Below are positions 17,572 through 26,288 of a stretch of 42,942 nucleotides of DNA, one piece after another; position 1 is the first letter of the stretch; every line of letters starts with the position of its first letter. The position numbers and the translations under genes were made by a program. Below the pieces are notes generated by a model. It was not told the DNA's origin. It saw nothing but the letters and a program-made list of their open reading frames with translations, and did not search any database. This DNA comes from an uncultured Dorea sp. (lineage in GTDB: Bacteria > Bacillota > Clostridia > Lachnospirales > Lachnospiraceae), in contig UQRE01000021.1 of assembly GCA_900543415.1 (NCBI GenBank), forward strand, positions 1 to 42,942, written 5' to 3'.

Positions 17572-17874
17572 ATGTATCCTCCTAATCTAAATTGAAAAAC
17601 TCTTTACCCTCTATTATATAGGAAGTTCGTTAAAAAAGAAAACGAAAAATGAAAAAATTATGCAGAACTATAACGAAAATAGAAAGAAAATATATAATAA
17701 TAAGATGGATAGATGTGAAAAAATCAGATATATTCTGAAAAATAAAAAATATTATATGAATATTACGAACCTTTTTGAAAATTACTTTAGGAAAATACAT
17801 GAGAAAAATGCTATACTATTAACATAGAAAAGAAATTATGGGCAGAATAGTAAGAAGACAGGAGGAGAGAAAAT
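17572..17874. promoter_or_regulatory. Divergent control region of carB and cysK
   Basis: This 303-nt AT-rich gap holds no gene. On the minus strand a perfect TATAAT (complement of 17613-17618) lies about 40 nt before carB with a poor -35. On the plus strand an extended -10, TGCTATACT (17809-17817), lies about 55 nt before cysK. I see no riboswitch, T-box or leader peptide in it. Confidence 0.5.
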
Positions 17875-18807
17875 ATGGCAAAGATTTATAAAGGTGCATT
17901 GGAACTTATCGGTCATACACCGCTTATGGAAATAGTAAATATTGAAAAAGAGCTGGGATTAAAAGCTAGAGTGCTTGTAAAATTGGAGTATTTGAATCCG
18001 ACGGGAAGTGTGAAAGACCGCGCGGCAAAAGCTATGATTGAAGATGCGGAACAAAAAGGGATTTTAAAAGAAGGTGCAGTTATTATCGAACCTACTTCAG
18101 GAAATACAGGAATCGGTCTTGCATCAATCGCAGCAGTAAAAGGCTATCGAATGATTTTAACAATGCCGGATACGATGAGTGTAGAGAGAAGAAATATTTT
18201 GAAGGCTTATGGAGCGGAGATTGTGCTGACCGAAGGCGCGAAGGGAATGAGCGGAGCCATTGAGAAGGCGGAGGAACTTGCAAAAGAAATTCCCAATAGC
18301 TTTATTCCGGGACAATTTGATAATAAAGCAAATGCAAAAGCACATTTCCTGACAACAGGGCCGGAGATTTGGGAAGATACAGAAGGCGAAGTAGATATCT
18401 TCATTGCGGGAGTAGGAACAGGCGGAACACTTACGGGAACCGGAGAATATTTAAAATCGAAGAAGCCTGAGGTTCGTGTGGTAGCATTGGAACCGGCAGA
18501 TTCTCCAGTTCTGTCCGGAGGAGAGGCAGGACCGCATAAATTGCAGGGAATTGGAGCGAACTTTGTACCGGCAGTGTTGAATACGGAGGTTTATGATGAG
18601 ATTTTCTGTGCAGAAAGTGAAGATGCTTTCCGTGCAGCTAAGCTTTTGGCGAAAAAAGAAGGAATTTTGGTAGGAATATCTGCGGGCGCAGCATTACATG
18701 CAGCCATAACTTATGCACAAAAAGAAGAAAATGAAGGGAAAACGATCGTTGTTTTGCTTCCGGATAGTGCAGACCGTTATTATTCTACGCCATTATTTGG
18801 AGATTAG
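17875..18807 (+). CDS. cysK: Cysteine synthase A
   Basis: This 310-residue PLP enzyme makes L-cysteine from O-acetylserine and sulfide. The PLP lysine lies in NPTGSVKDRAAKAM (Lys 47), and the substrate loop TSGNTG is at residues 74-79. GTGGTLTGTGEYLK marks the phosphate-binding loop, and the SAGAALHAA segment is near residue 268. The length is normal for CysK and there is no C-terminal extension. The start follows GGAGGAG. It has its own promoter and no adjacent serine acetyltransferase; a possible new promoter before the next gene separates it from the CofE-like gene. Confidence 0.95.
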   Translation: MAKIYKGALELIGHTPLMEIVNIEKELGLKARVLVKLEYLNPTGSVKDRAAKAMIEDAEQKGILKEGAVIIEPTSGNTGIGLASIAAVKGYRMILTMPDTMSVERRNILKAYGAEIVLTEGAKGMSGAIEKAEELAKEIPNSFIPGQFDNKANAKAHFLTTGPEIWEDTEGEVDIFIAGVGTGGTLTGTGEYLKSKKPEVRVVALEPADSPVLSGGEAGPHKLQGIGANFVPAVLNTEVYDEIFCAESEDAFRAAKLLAKKEGILVGISAGAALHAAITYAQKEENEGKTIVVLLPDSADRYYSTPLFGD

Positions 18808-18809
18808 AA

Positions 18810-18838
18810 TTGTCAAAATGCGCTGGTTGTGATAAAGT
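18810..18838 (+). promoter_or_regulatory. Possible promoter for the CofE-like and guaA genes
   Basis: TTGTCA (18810-18815), a 17-nt spacer and TAAAGT (18833-18838) lie 45 nt before the start at 18884. The -35 is good and the -10 is a 4/6 match. Confidence 0.4.
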
Positions 18839-18883
18839 GATATTTGGTAATATATTTCATTTTAATACAAGGGGATAGAAAAT

Positions 18884-20077
18884 ATGGAAAGAAGAGTAGG
18901 TACCATATCAAGAGGAATTCGTTGTCCGATTATCCGTGAAGGAGATAATCTGGCAGATATTATTGTAGAGAACGTGCTGGAAGCAGCAAAGAGTGAAGGT
19001 TTTGAGCTTCGTGACCGCGACGTAATCGCAGCGACAGAATCTATTGTTGCGAGAGCGCAGGGAAACTATGCATCTGTTGACGCCATTGCCAAAGATGTAA
19101 AAGAAAAATTAGGCGGAGAGACGATCGGTGTCATTTTCCCGATTCTTTCCAGAAACCGTTTTTCTATTTGTCTGAAAGGAATTGCGAAAGGTGCAAAGAA
19201 AGTAATTCTTATGCTCAGCTATCCAAGTGATGAAGTGGGAAATGAATTAGTATCTTTAGATCAGCTTGATGAAGCCGGAATCAATCCATACAGTGATGTG
19301 TTGGATGAAAAGAGATACCGCGAATTATTCGGTGAAAATCTTCACCCATTTACCGGAGTGGATTATGTGAAATATTATAGTGAAGTAATCCGTGAGGCAG
19401 GCGCTGACGTGGAAGTGATTTTTGCAAATCAGCCACAGGAGATTTTAAAGTATACAAAGAATGTGCTTGCATGTGATATCCATTCAAGAGTAAGAACGAA
19501 ACGCATTCTGAAAGCACATGGTGCAGAACGTGTATATGGAATGGATGATATTCTTACAAGTCCGGTGGACGGAAGCGGATGTAATGAGCGCTTTGGACTT
19601 CTTGGTTCTAATAAGTCTACAGAAGAAAGTGTGAAGCTGTTCCCGCGTGAATGTACAGACCTTGTATTGGACGTGCAGAAACAGATTCTTGATAAAACGG
19701 GAAAACACGTAGAAGTTATGGTATACGGTGACGGCGCCTTCAAAGATCCTGTTGGAAAGATCTGGGAACTTGCAGATCCGTGTGTATCTGTTGCAAATAC
19801 GGAAGGACTTGAAGGAACTCCGAACGAGTTGAAATTAAAATATCTTGCAGATAATGATTTTAAAGATCTGTCAGGTGAAGCGTTAAAAGAAGCGATTTCT
19901 AAGAAAATCAAAGAAAAAGATGATAATTTGGTTGGCAACATGGTTTCTCAGGGAACAACACCGAGACGTCTTACAGATTTAATCGGTTCTCTGTGCGATC
20001 TGACCAGCGGTTCTGGTGACAAAGGAACACCGGTCATCTTGATTCAGGGATATTTTGATAATATGACAGATAATTAA
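18884..20077 (+). CDS. CofE-like (F420-0:L-glutamate ligase family) protein
   Basis: This 397-residue protein belongs to the CofE family. It has an N-terminal GIRCPIIREGDNLADI segment, DRDVIAATESIVARAQG near 43-59, and a glycine/acidic stretch SPVDGSGCNERFGLLGSNKS near 227-246. It is longer than classical CofE (about 250 residues) by a C-terminal part with VMVYGDGAFKDPVG. True CofE adds glutamate to coenzyme F420, but no F420 genes are in this window and gut clostridia are not known for F420, so the acceptor is probably different. The gene lies 23 nt before guaA in the same direction and appears co-transcribed with it. Confidence 0.8.
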   Translation: MERRVGTISRGIRCPIIREGDNLADIIVENVLEAAKSEGFELRDRDVIAATESIVARAQGNYASVDAIAKDVKEKLGGETIGVIFPILSRNRFSICLKGIAKGAKKVILMLSYPSDEVGNELVSLDQLDEAGINPYSDVLDEKRYRELFGENLHPFTGVDYVKYYSEVIREAGADVEVIFANQPQEILKYTKNVLACDIHSRVRTKRILKAHGAERVYGMDDILTSPVDGSGCNERFGLLGSNKSTEESVKLFPRECTDLVLDVQKQILDKTGKHVEVMVYGDGAFKDPVGKIWELADPCVSVANTEGLEGTPNELKLKYLADNDFKDLSGEALKEAISKKIKEKDDNLVGNMVSQGTTPRRLTDLIGSLCDLTSGSGDKGTPVILIQGYFDNMTDN

Positions 20078-20100
20078 AATGGAAGGAGAGCAAGAGATAT

Positions 20101-21393
20101 ATGAAACAGGATATGATTGTAATTCTGGATCTTGGAAGTACTGAAAATACAGTGATTGCCAGACAGATTCGTGATATGGGTGTATACAGCGAGATTCATC
20201 CGCATGATATTACACCGGAACAGCTTAAAAAGCTTGATAACGTAAAAGGTATTATTTTAAATGGTGGAGAAAACCGCGTAGTAGATGGAACACCGGTAGA
20301 TGTTTGTGAAGAAATCTATGCGCTTGGTTATCCGGTGATGGCAATCGATCATCCGACAGCAAAATGTGAAGAAGTGTATGATCAGATTCCAGGAGAAGAT
20401 GTGTTGAAGGCATTCCTTTTTGATACATGTAAAGCGGAAGCAAACTGGAACATGAAGAACTTTGTAGAGGATCAGGTAGAACTGATCCGTAAGCAGGTGG
20501 GAGATAAAAAAGTGTTGTTGGCATTGTCCGGTGGTGTTGACAGTTCCGTGGTAGCAGCACTTCTTATCAAAGCAATCGGCAAACAGTTAGTCTGCGTGCA
20601 CGTAAATCACGGTCTGATGCGTAAGGGAGAATCTGAGAGTGTTGTAGAAGTGTTTAAAAATCAGATGGATGCAAATCTGATCTATGTGGATGCTTCTGAG
20701 AGATTCCTTGGAAAACTGGAAGGCGTGGCAGATCCGGAAGAGAAGAGAAAGATTATCGGAGCAGAATTTATCCGTGTATTTGAAGAAGAAGCAAGAAAAC
20801 TGGAAGGAATTGATTTTCTTGCGCAGGGAACCATTTATCCGGACATTGTGGAAAGTGGAACAAAGACAGCGAAGGTTGTAAAATCCCATCACAATGTAGG
20901 AGGACTTCCGGAGGATCTTCAGTTTGATCTGGTAGAGCCTCTCTACCACCTGTTTAAGGACGAGGTTCGAGCTTGCGGTATTGAACTTGGACTTCCACAT
21001 GGTATGGTATATCGTCAGCCATTCCCGGGACCGGGACTTGGTGTGAGATGTCTTGGCGCGATCACAAAAGAACGTCTGGAAGCAGTACGTGAGTCAGATG
21101 CAATCCTCCGTGAAGAGTTTGCAAATTCCGGATTAGATAAGAAAGTATGGCAGTATTTCACAGTAGTGCCGGATTTCAAATCAGTAGGAGTGAAAGACAA
21201 TGCAAGATGCTTCGAGTATCCGGTGATCATCCGTGCGGTAAATACCATCGATGCTATGAGCGCAAGCGTAGAGCAGATTGATTGGCCAATTCTGATGAAG
21301 ATTACAGACAGAATCTTAAAAGAAGTGAAAAATGTAAACCGTGTATGCTATGATATGAGCCCGAAGCCTTGTGCAACGATAGAGTGGGAATAG
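20101..21393 (+). CDS. guaA: GMP synthase with degenerate, shortened glutaminase domain
   Basis: This 430-residue protein has a complete ATP-pyrophosphatase half (LALSGGVDSSVVAALL at 141-155) and a complete dimerisation half (VKSHHNVGGLPED, PFPGPGLGVRCLG, and the C-terminal YDMSPKPCATIEWE). The N-terminal glutaminase domain is only about 110 residues instead of ~190. Where the catalytic nucleophile should be (GICYG), it reads AIDHP (81-85), so the cysteine is lost. The later His-Glu pair and about 80 residues of the fold are absent. The enzyme should still amidate XMP to GMP using free ammonia but not glutamine. The start has GGAGAG upstream. A full-length guaA may exist elsewhere; the shortened copy follows a CofE-like gene. 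Confidence 0.9.
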   Translation: MKQDMIVILDLGSTENTVIARQIRDMGVYSEIHPHDITPEQLKKLDNVKGIILNGGENRVVDGTPVDVCEEIYALGYPVMAIDHPTAKCEEVYDQIPGEDVLKAFLFDTCKAEANWNMKNFVEDQVELIRKQVGDKKVLLALSGGVDSSVVAALLIKAIGKQLVCVHVNHGLMRKGESESVVEVFKNQMDANLIYVDASERFLGKLEGVADPEEKRKIIGAEFIRVFEEEARKLEGIDFLAQGTIYPDIVESGTKTAKVVKSHHNVGGLPEDLQFDLVEPLYHLFKDEVRACGIELGLPHGMVYRQPFPGPGLGVRCLGAITKERLEAVRESDAILREEFANSGLDKKVWQYFTVVPDFKSVGVKDNARCFEYPVIIRAVNTIDAMSASVEQIDWPILMKITDRILKEVKNVNRVCYDMSPKPCATIEWE

Positions 21394-21470
21394 TCGCGAG
21401 ATTTTGGAAAACAGCGTATTTATGCGGAATTTAGGGCATCCAAATAGGCATTTTATGTTAATTTGATGTT

Positions 21471-21501
21471 AAAAAACCAGGCAGTGATTTGCCTGGTTTT
21501 T
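21471..21501. terminator. Bidirectional terminator after guaA
   Basis: AAAAACCAGGCA (21472-21483) pairs with TGCCTGGTTTTT (21490-21501) as a perfect 12-bp stem with a 6-nt loop and T-run. It separates guaA from the minus-strand ABC transporter gene. Confidence 0.9.
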
Positions 21502-21531
21502 AGTATTTTATAAGTATTTCAATTATTTCCC

Positions 21532-23262
21532 CTACTCAAATTGCATCTCATAGTAATGTGCATAAATTCCATTCTTTGCTACTAACTCATCGTGTGTTCC
21601 ACGTTCGCAGATGCGGTTGTCTGCGACCACAAGAATCTCATCCGCATTTCGGATGGTGGAGAGTCGGTGAGCGATAGTAATGGTGGTTCGATTCTTGGCA
21701 AGTTCTTCCAGACTCTGTTGAATCCAGCGTTCGCTTTCGTTGTCAAGCGCGCTCGTTGCCTCATCAAGAATCAGAATCGGCGGATTTTTGAGAAATACTC
21801 TGGCGATCGAGATTCGCTGCTTTTGTCCGCCGGATAATCTTGTTCCGCGTTCGCCGACAAAGGTATCATATCCATCTGGAAGTTCTTCGATAAAATCATG
21901 GATGTTTGCCTTCTTGGCAGCGTCTATGATTTCATCCATAGTTGCATCTGGTTTTCCGTAGGCAATATTTTCCCGAACCGTTCCGCAGAAAAGATACACA
22001 TCCTGCTGCACCAGACCGATTTGATTTCTTAGACTATTAAGCGTAAGAGAACGTACGTCTTTGCCGTCAATGGTAATCCGTCCTTCGGTTACATCATAAA
22101 ATCGAGGAAGGAGAGAACAGATGGTAGTTTTCCCGCTTCCGGATGGTCCGACCAGTGCGATAGATTTTCCGGCTTCTATCTGGAACGACACATCAGATAA
22201 GACAGGAGTATCATCGTCGCTGTAGTGGAAAGATACATTTTCGTAAGAAACGTGGCCTTGAACATTTGTAAGTGGTGTGGCATCTTTTGCATCTTCGATT
22301 TCCGGTTTCGTGTCCATGACATCGAGGAAACGGCGGAAGCCAGACAATCCCTTTTGCATCATTTCCGTCAATTCTACGAGAATCTGAATCGGGCTGATGA
22401 AAATGCCGATGTAGAGAGCGTACATGGCGAGATCACCTACGTTCATTAAGCCGTTGGAAATGAGAAAACCTCCGAAGACCAGAGTAGTCAGATACATCAT
22501 ACCTTGGAAGAACAAGTTCCAAGACATAAAACTTCCCATGCAGCGATAATTATCATCTTTGGACTTGAGAAAATCATGATTACTCTTATAGAATTTTTGG
22601 CGTTCAATATCTTCGTTTGCGAAAGACTGCACGACTCGGATACCGGCTAAAGTATCTTGAAGACTGGCGTTTACGTCTCCGATTTTTCTGCGGTTTTCTA
22701 AAAAAGTCTGCTGCATGCGCCGGTTCTGTTTTAAGGAGAAAAAGAACATGCAGACGACAAGGATCGCAAGCGGAATTGCAAGTCTCCAGTTAATAAGGAA
22801 TAAAAATACAAAGGAGCCTACAATTTTTACAATAGAAATGAACAGGTTTTCAGGTCCGTGGTGAGCGAACTCGGAGATGTCAAAGAGATCAGATACAAGT
22901 TTACTCATCATTTGACCGGAGTTGTGTTGATCGTAGTAAGAGAAAGACAACTGTTCATAGTGGTCAAATAACTGTTGACGCATATCTCGTTCCATGCGGG
23001 CGCCCATCATATGTCCCTGACAGCTTACATAATATTTGCAGAGGCTCTGGAGCACATACATTAGGAAGAGACCAATTGCAATGGGGATAAGAGCGCTCAG
23101 GATTGTAGAGCTGCTCTTTGTAAATAGCGTGTTTGTCAATGTGCGCAGAATCTGTGGATAAGCAAGGTCGATGGCGCTGATCACAGTGGCGCACAGAAGG
23201 TCTAAGAAGAAAATTGCTCGGTAAGGAGCATAATAATGAATAAATCTTTTTAATGTTTTCAT
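21532..23262 (-). CDS. ABC exporter, half-transporter (permease-ATPase fusion)
   Basis: This 576-residue protein has an N-terminal six-helix ABC exporter membrane domain (about 1-310) and a C-terminal nucleotide-binding domain. The latter has Walker A GPSGSGKTT (near 371-379), signature LSGGQKQRISIARVF (near 476), Walker B ILILDEATSALD (near 497) and the His switch ITIAHRLSTIRNAD. It is the normal length for a half-transporter that works as a homodimer or with a partner; no partner gene is adjacent. Substrate cannot be read from the sequence. It begins 9 nt after the YitT gene and is probably in its operon. Confidence 0.93.
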   Translation of the reverse strand: MKTLKRFIHYYAPYRAIFFLDLLCATVISAIDLAYPQILRTLTNTLFTKSSSTILSALIPIAIGLFLMYVLQSLCKYYVSCQGHMMGARMERDMRQQLFDHYEQLSFSYYDQHNSGQMMSKLVSDLFDISEFAHHGPENLFISIVKIVGSFVFLFLINWRLAIPLAILVVCMFFFSLKQNRRMQQTFLENRRKIGDVNASLQDTLAGIRVVQSFANEDIERQKFYKSNHDFLKSKDDNYRCMGSFMSWNLFFQGMMYLTTLVFGGFLISNGLMNVGDLAMYALYIGIFISPIQILVELTEMMQKGLSGFRRFLDVMDTKPEIEDAKDATPLTNVQGHVSYENVSFHYSDDDTPVLSDVSFQIEAGKSIALVGPSGSGKTTICSLLPRFYDVTEGRITIDGKDVRSLTLNSLRNQIGLVQQDVYLFCGTVRENIAYGKPDATMDEIIDAAKKANIHDFIEELPDGYDTFVGERGTRLSGGQKQRISIARVFLKNPPILILDEATSALDNESERWIQQSLEELAKNRTTITIAHRLSTIRNADEILVVADNRICERGTHDELVAKNGIYAHYYEMQFE

Positions 23263-23271
23263 GATTGTTAC

Positions 23272-24144
23272 CTACTTATATTCTTTCTTCATTGAGAAAC
23301 CGTGTCCGCGGACTTCACTGACCTGACTTACGACCATAAAGCTGTTCGGATCGATTTTGTGAATGATCTTTTCAATTTTTGGCAGTTCTCTGTTGGAGAT
23401 CACACTGAAGATCATCTGAGTAGGTTCATTCATATATCCGCTTGTGGCAGAAAGGGCGGTTACGCCGCGATCCAGTTCGTGGATGATGGCTTCTCGGATT
23501 TCATCATGTTTCGGGCTGACAACTTTGACTTCGATTCTTGTTGTTCCGAATAATAAGATCTTGTCCAACACGATTGTGTAGATCATAAGCAGTGAGATAC
23601 CGTATAAAACTTTTTCAATCGGTGAGTAAGAGGCTTGCGCAAGAAGAATGATAATGTCAAATGCGTACAAGCTTACGGACACTGGAATTCGGAAAAACCG
23701 ATTCAAAACGAGTGGCGGAATATCCATTCCTCCGGTAGAAGCACCGGAACGGATGACAATTCCAAGGGAAAGCCCGATTCCAAGACCTGAGAATAAAGTG
23801 CAAAGCCAGAGGTTTTCAGTTAGAACCACATCTCCAAGAAGGCGTTGGAATACTTCCAAAGCGACAGGATATACGAACGTACTGATAATCGTTGTGAGTG
23901 CGAACTGCTTTCCGAGAATGAAAAAGCCTGCGATCAACATGATGATATTAAATACTAATACAAATCCGGAAATCGATAATCCGGTATAGTGATTGACTGC
24001 AAGACCGATACCTGTTGTCCCGCCGGTTACAAGATCAGCAGGAAGAAGAAAAAGCTTTACAGTCAGTGCATATAATACATTTCCTAAAATTACGAAAAAT
24101 ACAGATACCATTTTTTGCGGTATCGAAGAATAATCTGATGTCAT
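23272..24144 (-). CDS. YitT-family membrane protein (DUF161/DUF2179)
   Basis: This 290-residue protein has five to six membrane helices in the first ~200 residues, including GNVLYALTVKLFLLPADLVTGG and the YitT-type RSGASTGGMDIPPLVLNR loop. A soluble C-terminal DUF2179 domain (about 205-290, with ISNRELPKIEKIIHKIDP) follows. This layout is the YitT family of integral membrane proteins of unknown transport role. GGGAGGA lies just before the ATG on the minus strand. It is first in a two-gene unit with the ABC exporter. Confidence 0.93.
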   Translation of the reverse strand: MTSDYSSIPQKMVSVFFVILGNVLYALTVKLFLLPADLVTGGTTGIGLAVNHYTGLSISGFVLVFNIIMLIAGFFILGKQFALTTIISTFVYPVALEVFQRLLGDVVLTENLWLCTLFSGLGIGLSLGIVIRSGASTGGMDIPPLVLNRFFRIPVSVSLYAFDIIILLAQASYSPIEKVLYGISLLMIYTIVLDKILLFGTTRIEVKVVSPKHDEIREAIIHELDRGVTALSATSGYMNEPTQMIFSVISNRELPKIEKIIHKIDPNSFMVVSQVSEVRGHGFSMKKEYK

Positions 24145-24305
24145 AATTTTCCTCCCAATATTTTAATATACATAAATTAATTTATAAGAATCCCAACATA
24201 CCTTACTATACATTTTTTAAAATCGCAACTATTAATCTTAGAAAAATCGAGGATTTTATAGTATAATGATTGTTATGAATTCGAAAGTAGGAAGAGGGAA
24301 GGTTC

Positions 24306-25436
24306 GTGTTATATAGTATACCTGAATATTATAAAGAATTTGTCTGTACAGCAGATCAGTGTGAGGATACGTGCTGTGCGGGCTGGCAGATCATGGTGGA
24401 TCGCAAGTCGCTTGACAGATACCACTGTGTAAGGGGAGCGTTTAAAAAGGATTTAAGAAGAGGAATCAACTGGAAAGAAGGTACGTTTCGGCAGTCAAAA
24501 GAGAAGCGTTGTGCTTTTTTAGATGAAGATAATTTGTGCCGGATGTATAAAAATCTCGGAGAAAAAAGTCTTTGCAGAACGTGCCGGTTATATCCAAGAC
24601 ATATCGAAGAATTTGAAAATGTCAGAGAAATCACGCTGTCTGTGTCCTGCCCAGGAGTGGCGAAGCTTCTCCTTAAGAAAGAAGAGCCGGTTCGATTCTT
24701 AAGTTATGAAAAAGAGGGTGAGGAGACGTATGAGGAGTTTGACTGCCTTCTGTATTCCATGCTGGCAGATGCAAGAGAAGTTATGATTGGGATTGCTCAG
24801 AATAGAGATAAACTTCTTGGTGAACGGATTCTGCTTGTGGTGGGATTAGCGCACGATATAGAGAGACGCGTGCGAAGTGGCAATTTATTTACTTGTGAAG
24901 AGCTGTTTGATAAATATGAATCAGAAGCCGCAGAGAAATTCGTGCGTTGTCGGCTTGAGCATTATATGGTGCAGGCGGATAACCGCTGCGAAGATGTGAG
25001 AAATCTATTTCAAAAGCTATATCGGTTAGAAGTGCTGAAGGAAGATTGGCGGAGGGTGTTGTATGAGAGCGAGCTTCTTCTATATAAAGAGGGAAATAAA
25101 GCATATAATGAGAATTGCCGGAAATATGAGCAGTGGATGGATGAACAGATACCGGACTGGAAGATGAAATGCGAGCAGTTATTTGTTTATTTTCTATATA
25201 CTTATTTTTGTGGAGCAGTCTATGATGCGAGGGTGTATGGAAAAGTTCAGATGGCAGCAGTCAGTGTTCTGTTGATCAGCGAATTGTGGAAGGCAAGATG
25301 GATTCGAAATGAAGGACATCTTGACTTAGAAGACATGACGGAAATTGTTTATCGATATTCCAGAGAGTTGGAACATTCTGATGAAAATTTGGAACTATTT
25401 GAAATGATGATGGAGAAAACAAAAATTTTTGTTTAA
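24306..25436 (+). CDS. FliB-like cysteine-cluster protein
   Basis: This 376-residue protein has the CxxxxCxxxCCAGW cysteine pattern near residues 14-26 (CTADQCEDTCCAGW) and further conserved cysteines at CAFLDEDNLCRMY and SLCRTCRLYPRH, the hallmark of the family annotated as flagellin lysine-N-methylase (FliB). The long C-terminal part is helical with no motif that I recognise. GTG 24306 follows a purine-rich site (GGAAGAGGGAAGG). No flagellar genes are in the window, so a flagellin role is unproven; the cysteines most probably hold an Fe-S cluster or metal. A perfect TATAAT (24262-24267) lies about 40 nt upstream. Confidence 0.85.
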   Translation: MLYSIPEYYKEFVCTADQCEDTCCAGWQIMVDRKSLDRYHCVRGAFKKDLRRGINWKEGTFRQSKEKRCAFLDEDNLCRMYKNLGEKSLCRTCRLYPRHIEEFENVREITLSVSCPGVAKLLLKKEEPVRFLSYEKEGEETYEEFDCLLYSMLADAREVMIGIAQNRDKLLGERILLVVGLAHDIERRVRSGNLFTCEELFDKYESEAAEKFVRCRLEHYMVQADNRCEDVRNLFQKLYRLEVLKEDWRRVLYESELLLYKEGNKAYNENCRKYEQWMDEQIPDWKMKCEQLFVYFLYTYFCGAVYDARVYGKVQMAAVSVLLISELWKARWIRNEGHLDLEDMTEIVYRYSRELEHSDENLELFEMMMEKTKIFV

Positions 25437-25460
25437 GAACTATATGAAGGAGGAAGAATC

Positions 25461-26252
25461 ATGATTGAAATTGAAAAAGAATTGTGTATAGGATGTGGAG
25501 CCTGTGTCAAAGATTGTCCGGGGAAGGCGCTTGCCATAGAAGACGGAAAGGCTGTTTATAAAAAAGAGTGTATTCATTGTGGGCATTGTGTTGCTATTTG
25601 TCCGGTAAATGCAGTTTCTATTCCGGAGTATGATATGGAAGAAGTAGAAGAATATAAGGAAGAAACATTTACAGTAGCGCCGGAGAATTTTCTTCATGCA
25701 GTGAAATTCAGAAGAAGTATACGAGATTTCCGTCCGGAGCCAATCGAGCAGGAGAAAATGGAGCGCATTATAAATGCAGGACGTTATACAGCAACGGCGA
25801 AGAATCGTCAGGCATGTAGATTTATCGTATTAAGAGAACAATTGGAAGAATTTAAGGACCTCGTGTGGAAAGAAATGCCTTCTATATTAGAGGTGTTAAA
25901 AGAGACTGCGCCGGCATATGCGAGAGCTTTTGAACTGTTTTATTTAAAACATCAGAAAAATCCAAAAGATGATACATTTTTCTTCAATACAACTTCATTT
26001 TTAGTGATCGCATCCAAGAACCCTCTGGATGGAGGACTTGCGGCAGCCAATATTGAAAATATGGCGGTAGCAGAAGGAGCGGGGGCGCTTTACAGCGGAT
26101 ATATGATGCGAGTGATTGAGGCTAGTCCGGTGTTAAAAGAATGGCTGTGTATTTCAGAACTTCCGGTATCCTGCTGTATGCTTCTTGGATATCCTGCAGT
26201 GTCATATAAGCGTACTGCGCCGAGAAAAAAAGGGAATATTGAGTGGAGATAA
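25461..26252 (+). CDS. Ferredoxin-nitroreductase fusion protein
   Basis: This 263-residue protein starts with a 2[4Fe-4S] ferredoxin domain: CIGCGACVKDCPGKA (9-23) and CIHCGHCVAICPVNA (38-52). From about residue 80 it is a nitroreductase-type flavoprotein (AVKFRRSIRDFRPEPIEQEKM, then TATAKNRQACRFIVLRE). The ferredoxin part would feed electrons to the FMN domain. Such fusions are common in clostridia and Methanosarcina, where the substrates are unknown. AGGAGG (25448-25453) gives a strong start. It follows the FliB-like gene by 24 nt. Confidence 0.93.
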   Translation: MIEIEKELCIGCGACVKDCPGKALAIEDGKAVYKKECIHCGHCVAICPVNAVSIPEYDMEEVEEYKEETFTVAPENFLHAVKFRRSIRDFRPEPIEQEKMERIINAGRYTATAKNRQACRFIVLREQLEEFKDLVWKEMPSILEVLKETAPAYARAFELFYLKHQKNPKDDTFFFNTTSFLVIASKNPLDGGLAAANIENMAVAEGAGALYSGYMMRVIEASPVLKEWLCISELPVSCCMLLGYPAVSYKRTAPRKKGNIEWR

Positions 26253-26288
26253 AGGAAGAAGACAACGACAGAAGGGAATTAATTTGGC

